DNA of 64,000 bases from NCBI GenBank assembly GCA_016342345.1, contig JAEINO010000002.1, positions 1-64,000 on the forward strand, written 5' to 3'. Positions 26,462-33,467 of the stretch are shown here, piece after piece. The number at the start of each line of letters is the position of its first letter. The first letter of the stretch is position 1. The notes under the pieces are model-generated. The model was given only the letters and a program-made list of their open reading frames with translations. It searched no databases and was not told the DNA's origin. The position numbers and the translations under genes are program-made. The DNA comes from Pseudodesulfovibrio sp. (GTDB lineage Bacteria > Desulfobacterota > Desulfovibrionia > Desulfovibrionales > Desulfovibrionaceae).

Positions 26462-26647
26462 AGGCGGTCCGGTTTTGAATTAACGTGCCGATTTCGGACA
26501 AGTACACCAAACCTTGCTCAGCTCCAAGGGATTTGCCTGTCCCGGCAACGCAAAATGTCAGATGTCGCGTTCATGGAACGGAATTCAGCTCTATCCGATT
26601 GAGAATTGAGGTGTTCTTGTCTATTTATAAAAACAAATGAAAACATG

Positions 26648-26673
26648 CTGTTATAACATGAAAAGTATAACAG
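26648..26673. promoter_or_regulatory. Inverted repeat upstream of the glycosyltransferase operon
   Basis: CTGTTATA and TATAACAG are separated by ten bases, with TGTTATAACA forming an inner palindrome. It lies in the 260-bp gap between rlmN and the operon start, about 190 bp from the GT4 start. Possible operator; no other promoter element is certain. Confidence 0.35.
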
Positions 26674-26720
26674 TCCCGAGCCGGGCGTGTCGGAAAAGGA
26701 GTGATGAAGCCTGACAGTGA

Positions 26721-27755
26721 TCAGCTCTTGTCTTTGGCCTTGAGTTGACCACATGCGGCTTCGATGTCCGCGCCCATGGATCGGCGGATGGTGGCGGTGA
26801 GGCCGTGATCCCAGAGGCGTTGCTCAAAGGCTTCCACCTTGGCGCGGTCGGGCGTGTCGTAAGGCATGCCTTCGACTGCGTTGTAGGCGATGAGGTTGAT
26901 CTTGCCTTTTCTGCGGTCAACGAGGCGTGCGAGCTGGTCGGCCTGCTCCAGGGAGTCGTTGACGTCTTTCAGGAGCAGGTATTCGAAAGTGACGCGTTCG
27001 CGTTGGCGCATTGGGTATGTTTTGATGGCGGCCATGAGGTCGTTTAGATGAACCTTGGCGGCCTTGGGCATTATTTTGGCGCGCAGTTCCTGGGTGGGGG
27101 CGTGTAGTGATATGGCGGGCAGGGCAACCTCAAGGTCGCCGAGGATCTTGAGTTTGTCCGGGAAGCCGACCGTGGACACCACGGAACGTCTCCAGGAGAG
27201 AGCCAGCCCTCGTTCGCAGGGCAGGTCGTGAAGAACCTTGAGCAGGTTGTCGAGGTTGAGCAGCGGTTCGCCCATGCCCATGAATACGAGGTTCTTGAGC
27301 GGATTCATGCCGTGGTCTTCGAGATATTGGCGGCCCACCAGTATCTGGCCCATGATTTCGCCATAGGTCAGGTTGCGTTCGAATCCGAGCAGCCCTGTGT
27401 TGCAGAAGGTGCAGCCCATGGCGCAGCCTACCTGGGTGGACAGACATTGGGAATAGCGGTCGCGCATGGGGATGAGCACGGTCTCGACGAGCTTGCCGTC
27501 CTTGAGCTTGAGCAGAAATTTGATGGTGCCATCTTTGCTCTTTCTGATCTGGGCGATCTCCGGCCATGAGATGATCGCCATCTCAGCCAGCTTCTCGCGC
27601 AGGGGCTTGGACAGATTGGTCATGCCCTCGATGGAGCGCACGCGCTTCTGCCAAAGCCATTGCCACACCTGCTCGGCACGGAAGCGCGGCAATTTCAAGT
27701 CCTCGACAACAAAGGATTCGAGGTCGTTTTTTGTCAGATCAATAAGATTTTGCAT
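26721..27755 (-). CDS. rlmN: 23S rRNA (adenine(2503)-C2)-methyltransferase
   Basis: 344 residues. Radical SAM enzyme that methylates A2503 of 23S rRNA and A37 of some tRNAs. The radical SAM triad is CAMGCTFC, followed by NTGLLGFERNLTYGEI with the mechanistic Cys region upstream (STQVGCAMG). GMGEPLLNLDN, SLHAPTQELR and the C-terminal GADIEAACGQL (the second catalytic Cys) are all present. I chose the ATG giving MQNLIDLT rather than the one seven codons upstream. Confidence 0.97.
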   Translation of the reverse strand: MQNLIDLTKNDLESFVVEDLKLPRFRAEQVWQWLWQKRVRSIEGMTNLSKPLREKLAEMAIISWPEIAQIRKSKDGTIKFLLKLKDGKLVETVLIPMRDRYSQCLSTQVGCAMGCTFCNTGLLGFERNLTYGEIMGQILVGRQYLEDHGMNPLKNLVFMGMGEPLLNLDNLLKVLHDLPCERGLALSWRRSVVSTVGFPDKLKILGDLEVALPAISLHAPTQELRAKIMPKAAKVHLNDLMAAIKTYPMRQRERVTFEYLLLKDVNDSLEQADQLARLVDRRKGKINLIAYNAVEGMPYDTPDRAKVEAFEQRLWDHGLTATIRRSMGADIEAACGQLKAKDKS

Positions 27756-27822
27756 AGCGAGTACCTTGTACGGCATGAGCCGGGCATGTCAAGGCCGGAA
27801 CACCGGACTGTCAGGGTGCATT

Positions 27823-27856
27823 AAAAACGGGCCGCACGTGGATTTCGTGCGGCCCG
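27823..27856 (-). terminator. Terminator of the NSS symporter gene
   Basis: CGGGCCGCACG and CGTGCGGCCCG form an 11-bp perfect stem; on the minus strand it is followed by TTTTT. MITE copy B lies between this terminator and the symporter stop codon, so it appears to have inserted into an existing stop-terminator interval. Confidence 0.85.
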
Positions 27857-27894
27857 CATTTCTTTGAGTTGGTTTGAAGCCTGTTCGAGCTTTC

Positions 27895-28052
27895 TAGGGA
27901 AGTACTGATTAATTCAATTTTGAGGAAGTGCTGTAGAATTGTTCGCTGGCAAGGCGCAAGAAAACATCAAGGCCGACGCGTACTTTCTGTACGCTAGGAT
28001 TTGATGTTTTTAAAGCAACGAAGCCAGCGGACAATTATGCAGTGCTTTCCTA
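27895..28052. mobile_element. MITE-like repeat, copy B
   Basis: 158 bp with TA at each end, same direction as copy A. The TA at its right end is the first two bases of the TAG stop codon of the symporter gene on the minus strand; the final G of that stop is the element's own first base. Confidence 0.85.
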
Positions 28053-29411
28053 GAAGACGTTGAGACCTTTCAGGAGCACGGTCAGTACGAGGAGCGGGGT
28101 TACCCATTTCACAATGAAGGCATAGGCCGAGATGATCATGGTGTTGTTGAGGGTTCCGTTGTTGCTGAGGCTTTCCTGCATGCGTTCCTTGCCCCATTTC
28201 CATCCGGCAAAGATGCAGATGAAGAAACCACCGATGGGCATGAGCAGGTTGGAGGACAGGTAGTCGTAGAAGTCGAAAAAGTTCAGGCCGAACAGGGTCA
28301 CGTCGCTCATGGTGCTGAATGAGAGCGTGGCGGGAATGCCGAATCCTCCGAGAAGCAGGGCCGTGACAATGGTTGATTTTGCACGGGACCAGCCAAGGCC
28401 ACCTTCAATCATGAATGCAACCGGAACCTCGAAAAGGGAGAGCATGGCACCGATGGTTGCGATTGCCGTCAATACGAAAAACGCCGTCATGAATATCTGG
28501 CCAAAAGGCATGGAACTGAACACGGCAGGGATGGTCATGAAGAGCAGTCCTGGCCCGGCAGCAGGTTCGAATCCGTAGTTGAAGACCGCAGGGAAGATGG
28601 CGATACCGGCCAGTAGGGAGATGGTCAGGTCAGCCAGCATGACGCGGGTCGCCGTGAGAGGCATGTTTGCGTCCGAGCGGAAGTAGCTGCCGTAGGTCAT
28701 CATGGTTCCCATGCCGATAGAGAGCTTGAAGAATGCCAGCCCCATGGCCATGAGTACGACTTCGCCTGTGACTTTGGAGAAATCCGGGTTGAACAGGAAC
28801 GCGAGACCGTCCATGGCCTTGGGCAGGGTCAGGGAACGGATGCAGACGATGACCAGCATGACCAGCAGGATGGGCATGAGCGTCTTGGTTGTTTTTTCGA
28901 TGCCCTTGGACACGCCGCCGAGGATGATGACGCTGACCAGGGCCAGTACGCCCCACTGCCACGCAATGGCTGTTATCGGCGATGAGACCGTGGCATTGAA
29001 AGCGGCTTTTGCCACTGCCGGGTCCGTGGACGAAAGGGAACCGGACAGGGCTTGGAATATATAGCTGAAGATCCATCCGACGACATCGGCGTAGAATGAC
29101 ATGATGGCAAATGCCGCCAGCACGCCGCAGACACCGACCAGCATCCACAGGGAGTTGTTCGGAGCCACTTTTTTCCATGTGGTGATTGCATTGGCGCGGG
29201 CATGGCGTCCCATCATGATTTCCGAGATCATGACAGGCAGGCCGACTACTATCGTAGCAGCCAGATAGATGAACAGGAATGCGGCACCGCCGTTTTCTCC
29301 TGCCATGTATGGAAATTTCCAGATGTTTCCGAGGCCGACAGCCGATCCCAGAGTGGCCGTCAGAACGCCTAGCTTGGTTGCGAATCCATCGCGGTTTGCG
29401 TGAACAGACAT
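28050..29411 (-). CDS. Sodium-dependent transporter, NSS/SNF family
   Basis: 453 residues with about twelve membrane helices. The signature first helix LGVLTATLGSAVGLGNIWKFPYMAGENGGAAF, seen here as GSAVGLGNIWKFPY (about 22-35), holds the sodium and substrate site. Bacterial members (LeuT/TnaT-like) import amino acids with sodium; the substrate cannot be assigned. The stop codon TAG is shared with the end of MITE copy B. Confidence 0.94.
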   Translation of the reverse strand: MSVHANRDGFATKLGVLTATLGSAVGLGNIWKFPYMAGENGGAAFLFIYLAATIVVGLPVMISEIMMGRHARANAITTWKKVAPNNSLWMLVGVCGVLAAFAIMSFYADVVGWIFSYIFQALSGSLSSTDPAVAKAAFNATVSSPITAIAWQWGVLALVSVIILGGVSKGIEKTTKTLMPILLVMLVIVCIRSLTLPKAMDGLAFLFNPDFSKVTGEVVLMAMGLAFFKLSIGMGTMMTYGSYFRSDANMPLTATRVMLADLTISLLAGIAIFPAVFNYGFEPAAGPGLLFMTIPAVFSSMPFGQIFMTAFFVLTAIATIGAMLSLFEVPVAFMIEGGLGWSRAKSTIVTALLLGGFGIPATLSFSTMSDVTLFGLNFFDFYDYLSSNLLMPIGGFFICIFAGWKWGKERMQESLSNNGTLNNTMIISAYAFIVKWVTPLLVLTVLLKGLNVF

Positions 29412-29495
29412 ATCATATCAATCCTTTAGGGTGTTTTTTGTTGCCAAGGGGCGTCAGATCGATATCGTGCAATTCGGAAATTGGCAATGAGTATT

Positions 29496-29652
29496 CAGGA
29501 AGCACTGCATAATTGTCCGCTGGCTTTGTTGCTTTAAAAACATCAAATCCTAGCGTACAGGAAGTATGCGTCGGCCTTGATGTTTTCTTGCGCCTTGCCA
29601 GCGAATAATTCTACAGCACTTCCTGAAAATTGAATTAATCAGTACTTTCTTA
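29496..29652. mobile_element. MITE-like repeat, copy C
   Basis: 157 bp, opposite direction to copies A and B. Left end CAGGAAGCACTG has lost one G and the flanking T, right end AGTACTTTCTTA keeps TA. The most degraded of the six copies. It lies upstream of the symporter gene. The rest of the 29412-29859 gap holds only a hairpin at 29753. Confidence 0.8.
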
Positions 29653-29752
29653 ACTGATCGAATTCCGTTCGTGTCCCAAGGAAGTGGATGCGGCAACGAA
29701 GTTCCGGCATCATTACTTGCGGTCTTGTTGATGGCTGCATTGATTTGAAATG

Positions 29753-29790
29753 ATTACGGGAAGAGCCGGATGTGTGGCTCTTCCCGTAAT
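29753..29790. terminator. Hairpin downstream of a secreted-protein gene
   Basis: ATTACGGGAAGAGCC and GGCTCTTCCCGTAAT form a 15-bp perfect stem with an 8-nt loop. There is no long T run on either side, so the terminator role is likely but not certain. Confidence 0.55.
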
Positions 29791-29859
29791 GTACCCGTCA
29801 GGAGCAAAATCAAAATGTTCTGATTATACGTGCAAGATGTCCTTGCGTGTCACGAGCCT

Positions 29860-30249
29860 TTACTTGGTGATTGTCAGCAACACATCAGGTCCGCCAACGT
29901 TTCTATGAGTGAAGCAGCCTCCCAGAATGCCGGGGGTAAAACCTTTTTTGGTCCGAGTGAAATGGGCATCACAAATCATTTTGCCACTGGGAGACATGAA
30001 CTGAAGATACCAATCCTCATCCAGTTCTAGAGGTTGCTGCAAGTAGACTTCAAAGAAATCTTCACCGCCGTCTGCCGCAAGTGTCGTGGAGGGCTGCGCG
30101 CTTGACCCGGTAGGAATAGTCACTTTCAGCTTGACTGTTCGCACATTCTTTGTCGGGTTGAAGAGGTACAACGTCCCATCTTCACTAAAAGCAGCCGTTG
30201 CAAACAGAGTTATAAGTAACATTGTCATTAAAAATACTGCGGTTCTCAT
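29860..30249 (-). CDS. Unknown secreted protein
   Basis: 129 residues. The start ATG sits behind AGGAGAAGGTA and opens a clean Sec signal peptide (VFLMTMLLITLFATAAFS). The mature part is beta-rich by appearance (GTLYLFNPTKNVRTVKLKVTIP, then QQPLELDEDWYLQF) with two cysteines (MICDAHF, GGCFTH) that could form a disulfide in the periplasm. No family recognised; no partner gene adjacent. Confidence 0.7.
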   Translation of the reverse strand: MRTAVFLMTMLLITLFATAAFSEDGTLYLFNPTKNVRTVKLKVTIPTGSSAQPSTTLAADGGEDFFEVYLQQPLELDEDWYLQFMSPSGKMICDAHFTRTKKGFTPGILGGCFTHRNVGGPDVLLTITK

Positions 30250-30581
30250 TACCTTCTCCTCAATATACATGTTTCTTTTCCGTCCACGATTTTTATAATG
30301 CCTTTGCATGTTTCGTCACGTGGACTCCCCTTTATACTGTTAATTATCTTAACATTATAGAGAGAGAACCAATGTGATCTCGTGTCCTTATTTAGTATGA
30401 TGCCTGGGAAATACGAATAGTTTCAAAAAAAATCGCTTTGGTTACAAAGTATTGTTGATAGAATAAAAAACGTGGTGACCATCTGATGAAAGTATACTCA
30501 ATCATCAAAAAGGAATTCAGCCATGTTCACGAGCTTTATCTGCCTCGTTTCCAGACTGCAATGGCTTGATTGTTTTTGGGT
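30250..30581. other. Intergenic stretch without a recognised feature
   Basis: About 330 bp, AT-rich. It probably holds the promoter of the secreted-protein gene. I see no gene, repeat copy or convincing hairpin. Confidence 0.4.
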
Positions 30582-31262
30582 TTATTTTTTGCGTAACCAA
30601 TATGTGGAAGAGAGATTCAGCACTGCAATTGTGATCACGACCAAAGATCCAATGACGTAGGTGCGTACAAAGAAAATATCGTTAAGTACAAGGAGACTAA
30701 GTACATAAGGAGTTGATGCCAGTATGAGGGCAATTATTTGAAAAAGAGTTGGTTTCGGGCGGAATTTGTCCATGAATTGAGTGAAGAGGAATAAGATAAT
30801 AAAAATAAACAGATATGCGCTGGTGTACATATTCATTTCTTTTTTCAGAAACATGATGGGGAGTGGAGAGATGACTGTAACTGAGGTTGCCCAACATGCC
30901 AGATTTATTCTGTCTCTTGTTCCTTCAGGAAACGAAATGCCCGTGTGTTTAATGAGATTGAATGCAATTAATGCGACAACCATGAGTGCAATTGTGGCAA
31001 TTGAAAAGAAAACATGATCCTGTGCTTGAAAAGACGGAATCAGACTCTGTAAGATTCGAAAGGCAAGGAGCCCATAAGGGATCAGGAGTACGTATCTGAG
31101 CTTTCCAAGATGGAAGAATGAAAGTGAGTATACAGCTACATACATGGCAAAAATATATACCTGCGCCATTGCCTCGGAGTGAGGAAGGGCAACCATCACG
31201 TACCTGCTTGAAACATAAGCCCAATGAATGAGCATCAGTAGCGGAATCAAGTATCTATTCAT
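30582..31262 (-). CDS. Unknown polytopic membrane protein
   Basis: 226 residues with about seven hydrophobic helices, starting in the first one (MNRYLIPLLMLIHWAYVSS) and ending in a basic tail (YWLRKK), so little soluble domain. I do not recognise a family. AT-rich compared with its surroundings. It lies just downstream of a cluster of decaying small genes and a short hairpin, and no functional partner is evident. Confidence 0.6.
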   Translation of the reverse strand: MNRYLIPLLMLIHWAYVSSRYVMVALPHSEAMAQVYIFAMYVAVYSLSFFHLGKLRYVLLIPYGLLAFRILQSLIPSFQAQDHVFFSIATIALMVVALIAFNLIKHTGISFPEGTRDRINLACWATSVTVISPLPIMFLKKEMNMYTSAYLFIFIILFLFTQFMDKFRPKPTLFQIIALILASTPYVLSLLVLNDIFFVRTYVIGSLVVITIAVLNLSSTYWLRKK

Positions 31263-31277
31263 ATCTTATTTTATGTT

Positions 31278-31297
31278 AGGGGAGGTGGCCCTCCCCT
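31278..31297. terminator. Short GC-rich hairpin
   Basis: AGGGGAGG and CCTCCCCT form an 8-bp perfect stem with loop TGGC, between the truncated gene and the membrane-protein gene. It overlaps the likely leader of the latter. No T run. Confidence 0.4.
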
Positions 31298-31302
31298 CTG
31301 AA

Positions 31303-31509
31303 TTATTGATCCGTGTCTTTCGTGTCTTTTTGATACTCGGGGTTGCGGCGCAATGCGTAGAAAGTGCTGATTGAATTTCGTATGGAACCAGCAAATATAA
31401 GTATCCAAGCCAATGTTGAGAGTTCCCATTGCCCGAAATGCCACTGTATGAATCCGGCTACGAGACTCGCAACAATTATATCGACACAGTAATCGAAGAT
31501 TATTTCTTT
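31303..31509 (-). pseudogene. Small membrane protein gene cut by MITE copy D
   Basis: 68 codons remain, beginning KEIIFDYCVDIIVASLV and ending in a stop TAA, with one or two hydrophobic helices. The 5-prime end runs into MITE copy D. If the MITE and one TA are removed, the frame continues as K-K-L-T-K-E-I-I from an ATA codon. This aligns with the intact small membrane gene at 31957 (M-K-K-A-T-R-A-V), including the DNA around the start, where ATG has become ATA. So it is a duplicated gene that lost its start and was then interrupted, or the reverse. Confidence 0.65.
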
Positions 31510-31512
31510 TGT

Positions 31513-31670
31513 TAGGGAAGCACTGCATAATTGCCCTCTGGCTTCGTTGCTGCAAAAAAATCAAACCCTAGCGTGCAGGAAGCACGCGTCAGCCTTGACT
31601 TTTTTGCGCGCCTTGCCAGCGAACAATTCTACAGCACTTCCTGAAGATTGAATTAATCAGCGTTTCCTTA
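31513..31670. mobile_element. MITE-like repeat, copy D
   Basis: 158 bp with TA on both sides, same direction as copy C, several substitutions relative to the others (for example GCACGCGTCAGCC). It interrupts the 5-prime end of a small membrane-protein gene. The reading frame across the site is restored if the element and one TA are removed, which supports a two-base TA target duplication. Confidence 0.85.
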
Positions 31671-31682
31671 GTTTTTTTATTA

Positions 31683-31811
31683 CTATGCGTCTTTCGGGCT
31701 TCCAATTGTATCGAGAATGTTTTCAATTTTGCCGAGGCTCAATTGTGATCGGAATTTAGTCCTTTGATTCGACCTTGCCCCTCCAGTCAATGTGTTCGCG
31801 ATGGGCGACAC
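31683..31811 (-). pseudogene. Remnant of a duplicated cargo-type gene
   Basis: About 42 residues from a possible GTG start, ending KIENILDTIGSPKDA. The end resembles the tail of the gene at 31957 (FNILANPKDAW), and both are followed by related small membrane-protein genes. The start is unsupported and the rest of the gene is missing, so I read it as a fragment. Confidence 0.4.
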
Positions 31812-31957
31812 ATGCCCCCCCCCGCCAAAAGGAGTATCGCGGTAATAATGACTAAACTCCAACTCCTTGTCAGCCAATACACTAGGCCTGTCGCGAGAAT
31901 GTCGAAGGGTAAGCCTGTGCAAAACTCCTTGAGCACAGCCCGTGTTGCCTTTTTCAT
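31787..31957 (-). CDS. Small membrane protein, 56 residues
   Basis: Starts in a TGATG overlap with the stop of the upstream gene. Sequence MKKATRAVLKEFCTGL, then hydrophobic helices (LVYWLTRS, SLVIITAILLLAGG), then a nine-G run and a short unrelated tail (MCRPSRTH). The G run (31815-31823 as C on the plus strand) may have shifted the frame, since the related truncated copy downstream continues for longer. Function unknown; the coupled upstream soluble gene makes a two-gene unit. Confidence 0.5.
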   Translation of the reverse strand: MKKATRAVLKEFCTGLPFDILATGLVYWLTRSWSLVIITAILLLAGGGMCRPSRTH

Positions 31958-32268
31958 CACCATGCGTCCTTTGGGTTGGCGAGAATATTAAAAACAAGGC
32001 CAGTTTTTTTTAACCCGTGACCAATTGCTTTGGCCCAAGATTTGCCACTTTTCTTGAGCATTTGTTCGACAATTTCCGTGCCGGTTTCTTCTCCAATCGG
32101 ATGAGTCACGCTTTGAACTTTTTCTGCCGGAGTGGGGTCTTTGCTTTTCCATGGGGGATTGGTTTTCATCCTCTGTAGCCATTTATCGTATTCCTTGTCT
32201 TCCGCATTCCATTGATGTTTCCATTCTTGCGTATCGGCTCGAATGTGTCGTCCGCGTAATGGAGCCAT
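31957..32268 (-). CDS. Unknown protein of a duplicated two-gene unit
   Basis: 103 residues, basic, with WKHQWNAEDKEYDKWLQRM near the start and GKSWAKAIGHGLKKTG followed by NILANPKDAW at the end. AGGA lies ten bases before the ATG. It occupies the place where a major capsid gene would be expected after the scaffold gene, but is far too short and does not resemble one. The stop overlaps the start of a small membrane protein. A toxin-immunity or virion-accessory role is possible but unproven. Confidence 0.5.
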   Translation of the reverse strand: MAPLRGRHIRADTQEWKHQWNAEDKEYDKWLQRMKTNPPWKSKDPTPAEKVQSVTHPIGEETGTEIVEQMLKKSGKSWAKAIGHGLKKTGLVFNILANPKDAW

Positions 32269-32361
32269 TGGCGGCTTGTCCTGCCGGTGACAGGACTGTA
32301 TCTCAGCTTGGTGTGTTTGTCAGTATTCATTAACGAATTCATATCGATTCTCTTGTGTTGC

Positions 32362-32389
32362 GGGCCGGGAAGGAGAATCTTCCCGGCCC
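32362..32389. terminator. Hairpin after the scaffold gene
   Basis: GGGCCGGGAAG and CTTCCCGGCCC form an 11-bp perfect stem with a 7- to 6-nt loop just downstream of the scaffold stop codon. TTTT follows on the plus side only. Possible phage-type terminator. Confidence 0.55.
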
Positions 32390-32406
32390 TGTTTTCGGCT
32401 GCCAGC

Positions 32407-33243
32407 CTAGATGCGGCTGCCGGGGATGTAGTCGCCGGGATAGAGGGTTTCGAAGCCCTTGCGGACCTTTTTCACGTATGTCTGGTCGCGCTGCACGGGA
32501 TCATGATAGCGCGGGTCTTTCATCATTTCGCGGAGCTGTTCGCGGGTCAGTTCCTCGCCGTAGCCACGGCCTGCGCCCCGGAATCCGCCTTCGAGCACCA
32601 GCGGGGCGATTTTGGCAAATGCGCTGATCACGGCGGCGTGGTCGCCTGCTCTGGTTTTTTCCAGTGCGTTCAGCAGTTCCTCTCCACCGATGGCTTCTGC
32701 GGCGCGCAGGGCATTGTCGAGCATCTGGGGTGTTTCGCCACGATGCACGGAGCGCAGTGACTCCAGTTCGCTGTCGCGGAGTTGTCCTGCCTCGGTCTCC
32801 ATGGTGTGGTGGGTTTCCATGACAACGGGCAGGAACCATTCGTACAGGCCGGAAATCTGCTTTGGAGTCAGGCCCAGTTCATGCGCCTTTGCCTTGAGCG
32901 CGCCGAGCATTTCTTCCTTGACCTCGAACCCTTCGGGCATGTCCATGTCCGGGAGCTCGTAGCCGTCGGCACCTTCGGGGCGGCCCAATGCGGCGTAGAA
33001 GGCATTTGCCTCCTCGGGATCATCTTCGCCGGGTAGACGGACGTATCCTTCGGGATTTTTGCCGAGCATGCGCTGGGCATGGACAAGGGCTTTCACTGCT
33101 TCGTCCTTTGTCTCGTATTTTTCCAGGGCAGGGTGGTCTCTCAGGGCTATTTCGGCTTCCATTCCGTCTTCTCCGATGTGTTTGACGGTCCAGTCTGCGG
33201 GAAGGGTTGCCTGCCATTTCTTTTTGGTGTTCATGGTGGTCAT
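32407..33243 (-). CDS. Phage capsid scaffolding-like protein
   Basis: 278 residues, acidic, largely helical, no cysteine pattern. Internal segments such as LGLTPKQISGLYEWFLPVVME and the C-terminal basic patch KKVRKGFETLYPG are usual for scaffolding proteins, which fill the procapsid and leave or are cleaved on packaging. It follows the portal and Bbp19-like genes, the normal order in BPP-1/T7-like phages. The start overlaps the stop of the upstream gene (ATGA). The expected major capsid gene does not follow. Confidence 0.7.
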   Translation of the reverse strand: MTTMNTKKKWQATLPADWTVKHIGEDGMEAEIALRDHPALEKYETKDEAVKALVHAQRMLGKNPEGYVRLPGEDDPEEANAFYAALGRPEGADGYELPDMDMPEGFEVKEEMLGALKAKAHELGLTPKQISGLYEWFLPVVMETHHTMETEAGQLRDSELESLRSVHRGETPQMLDNALRAAEAIGGEELLNALEKTRAGDHAAVISAFAKIAPLVLEGGFRGAGRGYGEELTREQLREMMKDPRYHDPVQRDQTYVKKVRKGFETLYPGDYIPGSRI

Positions 33244-33467
33244 TGTTTGTTCTCCTTTTGGATGAAGTTGGTTTCGTCGAGCATGTGTTTGACATGCAGG
33301 ATCAGGGATCGGCGGCCTTCGTTGAACTGGGTACGCCCGTGGTCCGTGGAAAATGTGGAGCGCAGGAAGCACCCTCGTTTTTCCAGATCGTTCATGACGG
33401 TTTGGCCATCCCCGGTTTCAAAGAGCCGCTTGTAGGCGCGGTGCAGTTCCAGTGGATTAACCGGCAT
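33240..33467 (-). CDS. Bbp19-like phage protein
   Basis: 75 residues. AYKRLFETGDGQTVMNDLEKRG and TQFNEGRRSLILHVKHML match the pattern of Bbp19 family proteins, small conserved proteins next to the portal gene in phages related to Bordetella phage BPP-1. Function unknown. The start ATG overlaps the end of the portal gene and follows GAGG. Confidence 0.75.
   Translation of the reverse strand: MPVNPLELHRAYKRLFETGDGQTVMNDLEKRGCFLRSTFSTDHGRTQFNEGRRSLILHVKHMLDETNFIQKENKQ

Noticed and set aside
25418-26602. 394-codon plus-strand frame opposite the GT4 glycosyltransferase
   Set aside because: Antisense shadow caused by codon bias of the real gene; composition is not protein-like.
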